From NCBI GenBank assembly GCA_000727475.1, contig KL647291.1:5007730-5071729 (forward strand): a stretch of 64,000 nt of DNA, read 5' to 3'. The DNA is from Sarcocystis neurona (taxonomy: Eukaryota; Apicomplexa; Conoidasida; Eucoccidiorida; Sarcocystidae). Under the pieces are notes generated by a model. That model ran no database searches, was not told where the DNA came from, and was given only the letters and a program-made list of their open reading frames with translations. Below, in pieces: positions 12,511 to 25,514 of the stretch. A program made the position numbers and the translations under genes. How positions within the stretch are numbered: the stretch's first letter is position 1; each line of letters starts with the position of its first letter.

Positions 12511-14435
12511 ATGAAGTTCCCACTCACGCTATATGTCGTCGCCGGCGGTGTCGCAAGCATCCTTGCGTAAGACCATACTTTCAAGTCAATCCGTTCATGA
12601 AACTATGGTACAGAAATCCGCATTTTTTTGCAACTGTACCTCTTTCTCTGGTCACTCTCCTTTTCCCTCATTTTTTCAGGCGACCTCGCTTGGCGGACGC
12701 TCTCGGATGTTACAATTACGAAACAGATTATTTCGGATATGACGTTGAGAAAATTTTCGAAGGGCCCGCGACAGAATCGGCGCACCAATGTCAGGAAGCC
12801 TGCCAAAGAAATAACCTCTGTGCCCACTGGACCTATATAGAAGACAGGAAACAGTGCTACCTGAAGGATAGTAATGCGCCACGCTCCGCAGTTCCGAATC
12901 CCCTCGCAACCTCTGGGCCGCGAGTCTGTTATGAGCTGGGAAGATGTTTCGAGAATGGAGTTGATTTATACGGGAACGACATCGAAAAAGTGGAGGATGG
13001 TTCCGTCCTCACGCCGGAAGCTTGCCAGCAGCTATGTCGTCGTAAGGTGGGCTGCTCATACTGGACTTACATCCGGGATAAAAAAAACTGTTACTTAAAA
13101 GGTGATTCAGCTCCCTATCACAAAGTCGTGAACCCTGAAGCCGTCTCCGGGCCTAGGGTCTGCAGCGCATTCTCAGACCAGAACTGTCACGAGATAGACG
13201 TGGATTACGTAGGTTATGACCTCGAGGCCACAGGGGATAATAAAGTGGGGTCCCCCGAAGACTGCCAGATCCTTTGTGCATCGTCTCCTGACTGCTACTT
13301 CTGGACCTGGATCTCCTCTTTGAAGAACTGTTACCTGAAAAAAAAGGACGCAGTGAGGGGGCGCACCCACGTACCGGGGTGCATTAGCGGTCCGCGCACC
13401 TGTTATGTTCAATTTCCGCCAGTGCCCGCGCCGCCGCCTGCACCGCCAGCACCCGCACCCACACCCAAACCGGTGCCCCCCACAAGACCTTCGCCCGGGG
13501 TAAAGTCGTGTTTCGATCACGGGATCATGTACAAAGGGGGCGACCTGGAAAGTCACATATATGTGCTAAATCATGAAGACTGCCAACGGCGCTGCCAGCA
13601 GCATCCTCATTGCCTGTATTTCACTTACTTCACTCGCGAGAGAAGGTGTGCTCTGAAGTCGGCCAAGGGTAAATCAGTGGTACACAATCATGCCATATCC
13701 GGTGGGAAGTCTTGCCCTGGGACCTCAATTTCTGAGTGCGTGAAGGAGGACGTAGAGATTTTCGGAAGGGACATCTCGACCACAGAAGTGGATACTCCAC
13801 AACAGTGTGAAGAATTATGCCACGTGAACGTGCTGTGTGCCTCGTACACGTATAACAAAGCGACGAAGTTGTGCATCCAGAGGCAACACGAAGGGCCTGC
13901 TCTAGGGGTGATCTCCGGACATCGAACCTGTGCGACTCAAAGTGGCGCCCCCCAGGATGGGGCTGTAGCATTTCCGAAAACCTGTTTCAATGTAGGCCTC
14001 GAATATACTGGGCCAGGCGTTGGCATCCAGGAGCACGTTGCGTCCCCAGAAGAATGCCAGCAAACATGCCAGCGGGACTTTCTTTGTTGGGCCTTCACAT
14101 ACTCAACAATTGAAAAAAAGTGTCTTCTGCAGGCTTGGGCGGGAGCCAAGGCCTCACAGCCTGCCGTTGTGTCGGGTAGGAAATACTGCGCCTCCACTGT
14201 CACGCCACCACCGCGTCAACAATGTATTCTTGGGGACTACGAGCTCTACGGCCACAACCTAAGCGCAACCGTAGTTGATTCGCCGCAGTCATGCCAGAAC
14301 CTCTGTCGGAAGAATCCGCAGTGCGCCGTATGGGCTTTCACCGCACAGTCAAAAGTGTGCTACCAGAGGCGCCGAGAAGCTTATTCTGTTAGAACGACAT
14401 CAGGCCACAAGCATTGTTGGCGCTCGAATCAGTAA
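12511..14435 (+). CDS. Secreted protein with seven PAN/Apple domains
   Basis: PAN/Apple domains bind protein or carbohydrate ligands. In coccidia, proteins made of them are stored in micronemes and act in host-cell attachment, so a microneme adhesin or lectin role is inferred. Exon 1 (12511-12566) encodes only the hydrophobic signal peptide starting MKFPLTLYVVAGG. A phase-2 intron follows, then exon 2 (12680-14435) to TAA; the product is 603 residues. Seven cysteine-rich repeats begin at about residues 29, 108, 187, 297, 372, 451 and 530. The first three have six cysteines and the motif (S/T)GPRVC or close variants at the end. A proline-rich linker at about 263-292 separates repeats 1-3 from 4-7. 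I see no transmembrane segment or GPI signal. Toxoplasma MIC4 is similar in size, with six apple domains, but orthology cannot be claimed. The upstream open frame from 12220 is an alternative start that would bury the signal peptide. Confidence 0.88.
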
Positions 14436-14546
14436 AAATCTGCATACATCTCGTCCCATAATGATGACTCGTCTGGGGTGCTTCCAGGCAAATGGTCATC
14501 TTGTGATTCCGTCAGTTTGTTTTCGGTGCTAAATCCTGTGGTGGTC

Positions 14547-14692
14547 CGGTGTCCAATCTCGGTAACCTGTGGAGCACGAGCGACCAGCAACCAAACTGTG
14601 AAAGATTACAACATAACACGGTGTCGTATCTCGCTAACATGTGAAGCAGGAGCGACCAGCAACCAAACTCTGAAAGATTACAACATAACACG
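14547..14692. repeat. Tandem duplication, 72-bp period, two copies
   Basis: Copies begin at 14547 and 14619. They share a long core including GAGCGACCAGCAACCAAACT and the segment GAAAGATTACAACATAACAC, with a few substitutions. The repeat lies just downstream of the seven-domain PAN gene and is not coding in any frame I can support. Confidence 0.85.
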
Positions 14693-15812
14693 TAGTGGCG
14701 TGCGCACTCGCCTCGCCGGCTGAGACATTCGACCACTACGACGCATACGCGCGTGCGTGAAAGCTGCTCTGCTGCACCACATGTGAATGGCCCTGTAGCC
14801 AGATCGTCCTGAAGCACATGAAGAACTCTAATGGAAGCTTGCTGTCGCCGCAAGTTGTGTTGACCCACCTGTGTGGCCACACAGAAGACGAAGTCAGAAT
14901 GGAGTGTGCGGCTTGACTTAACCCCAGCGCACAGCCAGATGTATAATTTTTAGTTGTTGAAGAGCTATTTCGTGTCGCAGTCACCTTTTCTACCCGTTGA
15001 TCATAAACAGTGCCGCCAACGTTCACCGCCCTCTCTAACTGAGACCCGGGCACACTGATTCAACGAGCTTGCTATTCTGTTTAGGAACAGGGTACGGGTT
15101 TCGTGTGAAATGGTGATGCAGCTGGAATTACGTTTCGCGTACTCATCATTGACTGTAGTGTATGGCAGTCCTCTTCCACAACAGAGCCTCCTGTGTGTGA
15201 GATCCTCACTGAGACGACTACGGAACCGCACGCGCAGCAAGTGGAGAGTTGAAGCCGCATTCGTGTGTGGGGTAAGTACAAGGTGGTTACCGAGGGGAAA
15301 GACAACATTTAGTAGGGCTTCCAAATGAAGGCGAAGACGCGTTTGGCGCACCTTCTGTGAAAAACTACGTTGACAGGAGGTACTGCTGTTCGCGCTGTCA
15401 AAATGCCAGGCGGCTTATTGGATCCGCCCTGACACCAAAGATTTTCCGACATTTTATAGGACAGCAGCGTTGCTTCAAAACAGGCCTTTCGAGAGACTTG
15501 CGTCTAGCTGTTAGCACCAAGGCTGGCGCCCGGCAATACGTAAGAGAAAGCAGGGAGATACTTCTTTGGCAGACTCCGGGCCCCGCAGTCTGTTCACGTG
15601 TCAGACACTTGCTAAGTCGTTGCTTCGATCTTTCTCTCGATCCCTTAGCGAGTTTTTGTGGTAACAGTTAACGTAACAGATCACCGCGTCATTCAGCAAG
15701 ACAAACGTAGGCTGCACTATACTTAAGCGTGTGGAACGCGTCTCCCCAAAGAGTTATTACAGATGCTCGCTCTCAGCTTCCTCTCGCCAGCTGATGGGAC
15801 TTTTTTTCTGCA

Positions 15813-16190
15813 GAGCAGCGGTACGCTCCTGCGGCTCATCCGGATAACGCGGATGCGCCCGACGGAAGAGGGTAAGCTACGGCGTTCACTCAATTGCTAT
15901 TGCATTCAGAGGAGCGGTGCGTCCTGCGGTTCATCCGGATGATGAGGATGCGCCCGACGGAAGAGGGCAAGCGACGGCGTTCACTTAATTGCTATTGCAT
16001 TTAGAGGAGCGGTGCGCTCCCGCGGTTCATCCGGATTACGAGGATGCACCGGGCGGAAGAAGGCAAGCGACGGCGTTCACCTAATTGCTACTGCATTCAG
16101 AGAAGCGGTACGCTCCTGTGGTCTAGCCTGATACACGAGGATGCGGCCGACGCAACAGGACAGGCTCAGGTGTTTACTCAACCTGTACTT
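15813..16190. repeat. Minisatellite, about 96-bp period, four copies
   Basis: Units begin at about 15813, 15909, 16004 and 16100. Each carries a GAGGAGCGGT-like start, a TCATCCGGAT segment, GAGGATGCGCCCGACGGAAG and a TTCACTCAATTGCTATTGCA-like end. Units 2 and 3 are closest; unit 4 is the most diverged and fades out near 16190. No long open frame runs through the array: units 1 and 2 are interrupted, and only a 65-codon frame crosses units 3 and 4. Confidence 0.88.
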
Positions 16191-17664
16191 CCAAACAACG
16201 CAGTCGCGCACATCAGTGCTTTGGCTCGCGTGTTCTGGTGAGCTGTCCGCCTGGTTTAGAGTTTAACCCTTTTCAGTCCTCACAAGTAGGAGAACAATTA
16301 ATTAGTAATAATTGTACAGGTCTGTCAGCCCGCTTGCTATTTTCCAAGCAGTGGCTTCGTTAAAGCTTGCCAGCAAATCGGCGAACGAGTGCGAAAAAAT
16401 CAGCGTTGCTACCGCTGTTGCCCGTGCTTTTCTTTGGTCTGAAGCTCATACTTAGAACAGGTTTTCGAATCTTACGTCGACGAGATGTCTCCAGCGCCCG
16501 GAGCACACTTCTCGTGGTACATTTCCCGGAGCGTTCCTCGAATCACAGCTCAAAATTTGTCAAGGCCTGGCAGGCAGTAATCGGGGACGTCTCCGGTGCA
16601 GCGGAAATAATCCAAATGAAACGAGCAGTAGGCCACAATGCAGACCGTCTTCCTGATCTCCTTCGCATCTCAGACCCCGATTACGTCTTCCGTTGCGCTG
16701 CATCTTAAACAGTGTGCACGAGTTACCACGGAAGCCTTCCACGGTTCCGCGACAACGAAGATGTAGGTGGAATGTGCTCTGAGATGATTAATCACCTAAG
16801 TGCAAACCGAAGCGCTGCCAGGGGCTCTAGAGTGGCGTAGAGAAATCTGGATGGTCGTTCAGGCTGCAAAAGAGCACGGCTCCGCGTAACTGGTCGAAGG
16901 ACGAAAACTCTAGGGAAGGAGTAAGCAAAGGTAGCCGTAAACACAGCGGTGTGTAAAGTAGCCCACATTGGGCACCGAGCCGAGGGCCCCCACGTCGGAG
17001 GGTTCATCTGCAGGACTAAAATATTGGTGGAAGCTGGCGTGCCTGACGGTGGCTACGTGTGCGTTGTACCCTTTAGCGTCCTACTATGTGGCAGCCCGAT
17101 CGGATTGACGAAGAGATGGTGCGTTGCCTGGCATCGCTTATGTTGCCTGTTCTTGCGTCGTTCGTCCCTGAATTGGTAAAAACCTAACTCAAAGTTTGAA
17201 CAAGTTGCGCTTGTCTCGATTTTCCAGAATGTAGGACTGACTCGCGTACGATGTCGCCACGCTGAGTGACAGCCTGTCAAACCACGACCGAAAGCTGTAC
17301 CTTCGCCTTTTTCTCTACGGTGAAGCCCGCAGAACAGTCTTGGCACCGTTCAGCCACTTCTGTGTTATCACTTCCGCAGGTGACAACAACGGACACGAGG
17401 TTCCGGGCTTTTGGCTGCGGCACTGTCCCGTCCCATTGGCAGTCGCGTCGTGCCGGGAAGTGGTTACTCTCGGCGTGCCCGCGTCTCTGCGACAACCAGC
17501 CCTCGGTAGAACGGACGTCGATTTGCAGAGCACTTTATTTGATCCCCTATTGTAAGAAATCGGAAGCCCGGTCCTCCCTCTTTAGACTGGTGCCTTACCG
17601 TGCGCCACCGTGTGCAAACTGGCCTAGCTCAACCGCGTTATTCCCCTGACTTCACGTTGAAAAA

Positions 17665-18328
17665 ATGAGCCTTTCCACGTTAAAGACCGCCGTGATCATG
17701 ATGGTAGTAGCCGTGGCTCTGGCGTAAGTATGATAGGCAAGACTGTTAGACAAGCTTGCACGAGCAGATGTGTGTACGAGGAACAGTCACGTCAACTGAC
17801 AGGCTCATCTGACGCTGGCACTTATGTTTGCTTTGCAGAGATCCCACCCAACCAGGAGTGCAGGCGTGCTACCTTTACGGCATTGACTTCAACAATTACG
17901 ACGTGAATAAACTTTTTTCGGGAGCCGCTGTGGAGTCTCCCCAAAAGTGCCAAGAATTCTGCCAGGCAGATCCACTTTGTTGCTACTGGACATATATAAA
18001 AGAGCCAGCGCAGTGCTACTTAAAATCAAGCACCGCTACACTCGGGTCCAGGTTCAATCCAACAGCGATATCTGGGCCGAAGCTCTGCACGCCAAAAAAG
18101 ACTTGTTTCGACCACGGTATGGACTACCGAGGATACGACTTGGACAAGATCGAGGGCGGAAAGGTAACCAGCGCTGAGGCGTGCCAGTCCATTTGTTCGT
18201 GGAGGAAGGATTGTCACTTTTGGACTTATATTCCCCGCAAACGGGACTGCTATTTGAAAGATAAATCGGCACTGAATGGCCGGTTGCCTAACGCGGAGGC
18301 AGTATCAGGACCAAAGACGTGCGCGTAA
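17665..18328 (+). CDS. Small secreted protein with two PAN/Apple domains
   Basis: Exon 1 (17665-17723) encodes a signal peptide starting MSLSTLKTAVIMMVVAVALA and ends at a GTAAGT donor in phase 2. Exon 2 (17839-18328) runs to TAA. The product is 182 residues: two six-cysteine Apple repeats at about residues 31-103 and 108-180, each ending in SGPK(L/T)C. Key shared motifs are the CYWTYI / CHFWTYI core and the CYLK element. Two-Apple secreted proteins of this size are known as microneme lectins in Sarcocystis, so a secreted lectin or adhesin is a reasonable inference. The exon plan matches the neighbouring PAN genes at 12.5 and 29.3 kb, which points to tandem paralogues. The mature protein has no membrane anchor, so it would act in soluble form or in a complex. 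Confidence 0.88.
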
Positions 18329-21300
18329 CGCTGTCAGAACGTTTCGTGTGCGAGTCAGCTGGGAATGCACCGATGTTCGGCTAGTAGGCGCACCCTTGCG
18401 AGCGGTACACAGATACGCCCCGAAAATACTCGTTCCTTCACTGGCTTCAGCCTTCCGTCGTCTGGCCTGAATGAAGTTAGTTGTGTCTTTTTGTAGCGCC
18501 TTGGTGGCAAAGTACGATTTTTTCTGAAGGCCGCAAAGGTGTGGCAGAGCGTGACTGCTGACACTCGGTATTTCTTGACAAGTCGACTCACCGACCGCGC
18601 ACCGGCGGGAGACTGTGTGCAGAAAACTAACAAAGAACATTTGACGTGGTACTACACCGTAGCACTCGTTCTTAAGGCATGAACACTGTTTTCGTACGGC
18701 GAAACCGTGTAGGCTTCCCCTCTTGTCTGGCTTGAGGCATTCAGGAACCCTGGCACCCTCTGAGGTGAAACTGCATGATCACATACTTGCGAGTAGCTGT
18801 TCTCGGAATTCGTAGTCCTCGTGGACCGCGATGTGCTCAGTACTTTGTGTTCCACGCAAACACGTAGGCTCGCGATGCCGACAGCAAAGAATTTTCAAGG
18901 AGGAGAACCACACAACAGCTACAGGGTTGACCTGACGAGGTACGGAAAGTGACTCGATCTAACGGAACTTCAAAGCGACGCAAAGCACCAAATTTTTAAC
19001 TACAAACGTCGGGCAACTAGCGCTAGCAAACTCTATTAGTAGCTGGTCCCCGGAAAGTATATCTTAGTAATTATGGGGGGAGCCTTGTCAGCGGCGGCTA
19101 AAAATACGTGAAATTGTCGTCGTCTTACTGCACCACTAGTCAGCGGCATTGTTCGAGAAACCATCTAAGCAAAAGGGGCTCTGTTTATATTTGGCTGCAC
19201 ACATAGGGCTAAGAATTGTGCACGTTGTCTTACAAGTAACTGTGATTATGAATCTACTGCGATGAAGCGTAATGTACACGAAGTTGTCGAGCAGATTGCA
19301 CACAGCGCGGGCGGCTTACAACGCTCAAGCCCCGCGAACCCAGAGCACGTTCAGTCCGCGTACCGGGTATACAATGAAACTTACTGTGAGGGGACTCCGG
19401 TTGACCATGGAAGCCCCCTCTTTGCCTTGCTGTTGCGACAGCAATAGCGTGTTGTTCACCTGTGTGTCCTTGGTAACAAATCACAAAAGGAGAACTCGAT
19501 GTTCGACGAAAAGTGTACTTTCAGTGATGTGCCTTCACCTGTGCCGACTCCCGGGCTCCGAGATCTGGTACGGGCAGTGGGAATGACTGCACAGGAGAGA
19601 ATCTCTTATTGAGTCACGTGGCACAGCTTACGTAGGTGGACGGAAGAATACTTAACGCATGCACGCACACTCCATCCTGTGTGTGGTGCACAAATTCTAG
19701 AAAGACGCCTCGGCGCCCGGCTTTGATGGTGGTCTATGCCATTCAGTGATGATTGGACGCGATCTCCGTTGCTCAGAAAGGCTGTGGAAATTGCCGCGGA
19801 CTATGGCCATATCTAAAAGTAGTGTCCTGCGTAGTGAACCTGTTCGAAGTTGACTGGAGTGGCTGAGTACGTTGTCATGAAAACGTCAGCAGCGCTTGCT
19901 ACAGCACATTTCGGCACTCCTACCCATGCCTTTACCCCATGCGAACGTGACGGTGCAGAGGCACTAGCTCACAGGAGCAGACCCGCCTGACGCCTCGTCA
20001 GTTTTGCGCCCCGCCGGTAGTAACAGACACCGGAGATAGACGACAGACCACCGACTCGTAAATGGCATAGCGACCTTAGGGTGCTTCGACCGGCCAGTTT
20101 CCCCAGCAATACCCATTTTCCATCCCTTACGGCTGTAGGAGCGTTTTAACAAAACTTCTGTGCGAATACCACACACATATGCCACACCCCTGTAACGGCT
20201 GGACTACTCCACTAGGACGCACAGCCCACGAATTCACACAGAGGAAAACTGCGTCATCGGCTTTCACCGCAGAAGTGGGGAAGTAGCACTACTCTGTCGC
20301 AACATGACAGCTATTCTACGCACTCGGAACTCTGCAGGCGCATTTGTCGCCTGTCGGTGGTGTGACAGCAGTGGCACGTGGACACACGACCACCAGCAAA
20401 TGTTGGAGGGCAGATGCACCACCTACGAACGGCAGGCTGCCTTGCCTGGACGTCGTTGACGTTTGAGTTTGACACGTGCAGGAGCAGGAATGGGCCTTAG
20501 GGGGGCGGCGACTCTTCTTCTTTCGTCAACAGTGTTGTCAGGCTCCATGTGACGAGTCGTGATGTGGCGCTTAACGATGTACACTGAGCGTGGTTACCGG
20601 CCGTTCAGAAGAAAGAGGTCCTCTACGGTTTCGAGTAGAAAACCTGTCGACGACTGTTGTCCACGATATCCGCTGGGCACTGCCTTCTTTAGCAAGGGCG
20701 ACGTCAGCAACAGAGGTTGTGTGCGCCTCAGTAATGTTTTGGATGTGCCCTGCTGCAGTTTGCGGGAAAATTTTACCGGTTTTCTCTACGAACATGCAGG
20801 GGGGATATTTCCACAGAAATATCCCGCCTCAGAACTGCTTTAAGTTCAGAGCTGCCGTGCTGTCGCAGCATGGTGCACTGAATCAGACTGTATGAGGTTT
20901 TCTACGCCAGCGAATCCACCGCGTTGGGCGCGCAGGGGGACTTGACTCTGACAGGGTAATTGGCCACCAGCGACTATTCTCCGAGCGTCTGCGGCTCACG
21001 AAAGAATGCACTGAGCAGCTCCTTCGGCGTATCCAGCCCTGCGTTGCAAGCGACCTGGTTGGGGCTTGTCCTATTGCACGCAGCACTTCTAGACAGAACA
21101 AACCTTTTCTCTCTACCGCCATTAGCAGTTCCACATTATTGGACACAGTAGGGGCGGCTCGGAAGTTACCACATTTGTTCCGGATAGATACACGTAAAAA
21201 AGGTGGACTACCAGCCTCTTTGTAGCACGGCAGATACGATCCAAGACGGTGCGCCAACCCCACGTAGAGAAGTGCCCGCCGAAGAAATCACCTCACCGTG

Positions 21301-22035
21301 AGGGCGCAGGAGACGAGTGCTACTGTGCCCTGTACCATGGGGAAGCGGTATGACAAGTGCACAAGTCGAATATTTCTGACTGTTCTGTACACGGAGGAAA
21401 AAGGAGTTTTTCCGAAAGTTGAGCGTGTGTGGGGCAGGTTCATACACCTTCGCCCATATTTTAGTATCTGGACGTCCGTCCAGCCTCATCCGCAGCCTAC
21501 CTTACAAGATGCTGCTCGCCGGTGCCCATAGCACCATGAAGATTGTCCGCGTCACTGGAAGATGCACCACCCAGCATCCTGTCAGCCGCGTACTGCAAAA
21601 GGAAAAGGCTGCCGCCAGCGCCCACGATCCCGCGCGAAACCCCGTCTTCTCCTTGTGACACTCGCAGGACCCGTACACAAAGAAATACCTCATATCCCGC
21701 CAGTAGTGGCCAAGGTTGGCAGTAGCTGTGCAGGGAATGCTGCCCATGCAGCTTTCTCCGGATCAATATTGGGCATTATTTCTGCTCACTCTTCTTAAAG
21801 AAGTGTTAAGACTTATCGATGAGAGGAGTTTATTGAGCAGGTCTCTACCTTGTTCGAACTGAGTCTGTAGGGCCTACTTTTCTACAACAATCAGCGGCCC
21901 AAGCACGGAGACAACTTCTTGTGCAGTTGTAGCTTCCGAGGCAAATTCCGTCATGAACCCGTGTCCAAAATGACTTTACAGGTCATTCGTGCACAAGAAG
22001 AGTACCTGTTCGCACCTTCTCGAGAGGAGAGCAGG

Positions 22036-22066
22036 GAACAGCAGAACTACCGAACAGCAGAACTAC
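22036..22066. repeat. Short tandem duplication, 16-bp period
   Basis: The 15-base word GAACAGCAGAACTAC occurs twice, at 22036-22050 and 22052-22066, separated by one base. It is exact and lies in non-coding sequence. Confidence 0.85.
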
Positions 22067-22207
22067 AAGGCAGTGTGCGTTACCAAGGACAGTTTAATGT
22101 TTTTGTGCTCAGTCGCAAAGGCGAGCAGCGTAACGCTAGGGCCACCCTTTTGCCTCCCAACGCAGCGTGCCTCTTCTTTTGTGTCCCTCAAGGAGAGGCA
22201 TGACAGC

Positions 22208-22227
22208 CACGGCCACAAATGGCCGTG
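22208..22227. other. Inverted repeat, 8-bp stem and 4-base loop
   Basis: CACGGCCA and TGGCCGTG are perfect inverted repeats separated by CAAA. They lie in the PAN-cluster spacer. No adjacent T-run or gene end assigns a function. Confidence 0.6.
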
Positions 22228-25200
22228 TGAACGTTTTGAATCGCACGCATAGTCTGGACACTGCTGTGGGCGCTTCCGCATAGTGCCCTGGTTCAAACGC
22301 CGTATTACCTACGTCAGCTGAAGGTGTCTCCTCATGGACAATGACCAGTGTGGAGACGTACAAAGGTACACGGAGTCAGGTTGCGGTTTTCTTGCACTGG
22401 GCTTAATGCTGTTGTCTTCTGAGAAGTGCAACAATTATCACAAGGCGCTGAGGAGCGCAGGTGACTTGTGCCAGCTTTTAGGTATGCCTATAGGAACCTT
22501 CACGCCACGGCGACGCAGAACTCTTCAGGAAGAGGGCTGGGTCATCGATCGCACGATAGAGTGTCTCACTGCTCGTCGACAGACCCAAAAGGGACACACT
22601 AGCGGGCGTGCTGCTCAGGAATCCAAAAGGGCGAAGGCGCAGGGATCGGCGTTTGCAGTTTCTTCGCTGCAAGGTCACGCCGTAGGTTGCGTTACCTCCG
22701 AAAAACCTGTAAAGGCATCGTATCACCCCACAGACCTTGTTGTATCTGGTGTGGTATCCTACAGCGTGAAAAATGTCTAGCGAGCCGCGGCTTGCGGGAC
22801 TGTTTCTTGGGATGCAGAGTCGCTGCGCGAAGCAGGGAGGACGACAGTTTGGTGGTCCGTGTGTTGTCTCCACTTTGGGGAGCGACTCCGTTAAATTGTC
22901 AGACTGATACGCCCGACTACAGGCGAGCTGGGCAGCTGCAGAATGTTCTGCGTAACTTGTTTTTACACGTACACAACCCGAATCCCCATTTCGAAGGACA
23001 CGGAATCAGCGATTTCCCTCAGGTTTCTGCCGAAGTCTGTTCGAACTGAGATCACGCACTTGTCACCTCCTTTTCGCCAAAAGTGGTCAAAGTGCTACTG
23101 ACTGTATCCCTCCCGTACTGAAATATAAGAAACGCCTGTAGGCGCTCGAAGAAAGGAGACTGTGTACTTCTTTTGTGTTTATGCGTGAACACACAGCCTG
23201 GCGTCGCACAACTGAGGGGCTGCTATGGCAAGCTACTCGAATTTTGTCCAGTGTGTTCGCGCGCGCACAGGTGATGAACTCTCTGTATGTCAGGTGCATT
23301 TTCTTTCCTCTTGGTGGATGTACCAATTAAGCCACTAGACGTGGGGAAGACAATTTCACAAGGAAGCGACCGCTGCGTACGACAGGTTCCAGAGGTCCGA
23401 CGCGTATACAACGCGCTGCAGGCACTGCCCCGTTGCTTTCCCGGAGTCGCGACGGGGTACACTTCGTGGAAGCTCAACAGTGGAAAGGAGCGACAGCGGT
23501 GAAGGCGAATGCGTGGAAAGAGTGAGGGTGCAGCCCTACTACTGACTACAGGCGGCATCCTGCCTCCAACCATGCTCCGCCTCCTCAGTGAGGCGTTCGT
23601 CTGTGTTAGTGAACCGTAGGCGCCAAGTCTCTACCTGCTGGGAAGATGTCGCCGTCATCATGACTGTTGTTCGGCGGCTGTCGCACGCTACAGCCATTTC
23701 CGATTCAGTCGAATCCCCGACATGAACGGACGCAGCGCGCCCGTTCGGTACACGCGAAGCCCTGAGTCGCTTCTTCCACAACAGTAAATTTGTCCTGCGG
23801 ACGACAGCACACACACGGTTCGAAGCTCGTGCACGAAATTGACAAAAAAACCTCTCGTTCTCCCCACTCACATCGTCATCTGCGGAACACCGAGGAGTCC
23901 GAGCGGCATGTGGCTCACATTCGGTCTCTTTTGCGGTTTTTCGACATGCTTTTGCAGACACCACGTTTTAGCGGATCCCGTCGCATAGTGGCATCTGAAG
24001 AAGCGTCAAGGTTTGCCCCCGAGAAGATGGATAATAAATCATCGTTTAAAAGTGTCCTGCTCCGGCTGGCGCAATGTGACTTCTTCCAATTCTACGCTTT
24101 ACAAAACTCAGGGTGGTAGTGTTGCCAGCCACCTCGTTCGCACCGTAGACATGCCCGTATAATGTTCACCTTTCGAGGTTGTGCAAGCAGGGGAAGCGGG
24201 TGACCGTCACCCAGGACACTTCGACTCAGCTCGTTGCACGCTCACACCCTTGGGGACCTGAGAAGTCTGGAAAGGCTGACGTTGAGGGGATCTCTCGTTG
24301 GTTTACAGACACTGGCAAATGTACAAATTGGAGCCTTCAGCCTGCTGACAGACGCTGGCGGGTTTAGACTTCGTGCCGGTCCTCCCTTCTTCGGAGCTTG
24401 GCATTGCACATTTCAGTTCGGCCGAACCCACCTTGTACGGGCACCTGAAGGCACGTGGTGGTGTAAATTCCTGAGTCTGACAGACAAAACGGGAAACTTA
24501 CCATGCACGTCGCGGTGGGGTGGGCTGTACTGAATGAAAAAAGAAGCTGAAGCTGCCTTGTTCGGATACACAGTTCTCCACGCAACGAGGAAGAGCTAAA
24601 CAGTGAAAAACGATACCCGTGAGTCTCTTTCATACACACGAGCTCAAGCGGCAACTGGATGATGACAGAAAGACAGGTAAGCAAGGGATTTTCTGCATGG
24701 GTTTGCAAGCAATCTTCATTAAGAGGCTCCTTCAGTACCTCACTTGCGAGTTCGCAGCAAAAAGCTTTCACGTCTTGCACCAGCTCCGCGTGTCAGCGGA
24801 CACGCTCGTGACCGCTGTCATACGACGATTATGTTGTGTGTGCTCTTCGGCCTCGAGCTCCACTCAATACTCACTGGTTTCTTTCAATTTCCTCGCCCGC
24901 GGTGACCAAGCAAACGATGGGGCTGTTCTTCACAGTGCATCTTTCTTCACTGAGGTCTATGAGAGGCTGTTTCGCAGTCTTCGGACGTCTTTAATTAGTT
25001 TCCGACATTAGATCATACAACTCCCTATTATGCACAATGAGCTTTCGAGGTAAGGAGAAGTAGCTTTGCCGGCAAGCCATGTCACGGGAACAGGACAAAC
25101 TCTGCTTTTTTGCCGTTCTTTACGTGTAGAAGCAGTAGACGCAGGTTTTGTTCCCCGCTACATCGGAGGGAATAGAGGCGTACACTACAGAAATCCACCC

Positions 25201-25465
25201 TCACGCATTGCCACGGAACGTCTAGGAGCGAGTTTACAACTTTCCTATTTCTTCAAATGCGTCATCGTACCTAATTACCGATCGTATTCTTGCGTCCTGC
25301 GATGCTGTGGCTACACGTCTATTGGCGGCTTGTCCTATTTCCCGTCTTCCTCTCCGAAATACACAGCCGGGTCAACCGTGCACAAGTGGACTTTCACGCT
25401 GCGTTAGTGCACCACAAGCAATTGAATCTTCGACCAACAATAGCAGCCACCGTTCAGCCTCCAAC

Positions 25466-25514
25466 GTGTTCCCAGAGCGACCCCAGTAGGTGTGGCAATG
25501 CTCTGAACCTGCTT
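25466..25514 (+). repeat. Dispersed 49-bp repeat, copy A
   Basis: This segment matches 26733-26781 in direct orientation with six mismatches in 49 bases and no gap. The longest shared word is CCCAGTAGGTGT. Flanks on both sides differ, so the similarity ends sharply. It may be a fragment of an interspersed element. Confidence 0.7.

Larger units (their letters stand above)
14436..17664. other. Intergenic spacer with two minisatellites
   Basis: Between the first and second PAN genes I found no credible coding region. The stretch holds the 72-bp duplication just after the first PAN gene and the 96-bp array at 15813-16190. ORFs of up to 127 codons are unrecognised and have no convincing splice partners. 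Confidence 0.5.

Noticed and set aside
22250..22320. A GGTTCAAAC-like word suggesting a tRNA T-arm
   Set aside because: No acceptor stem, D-arm or anticodon arm could be folded around it.
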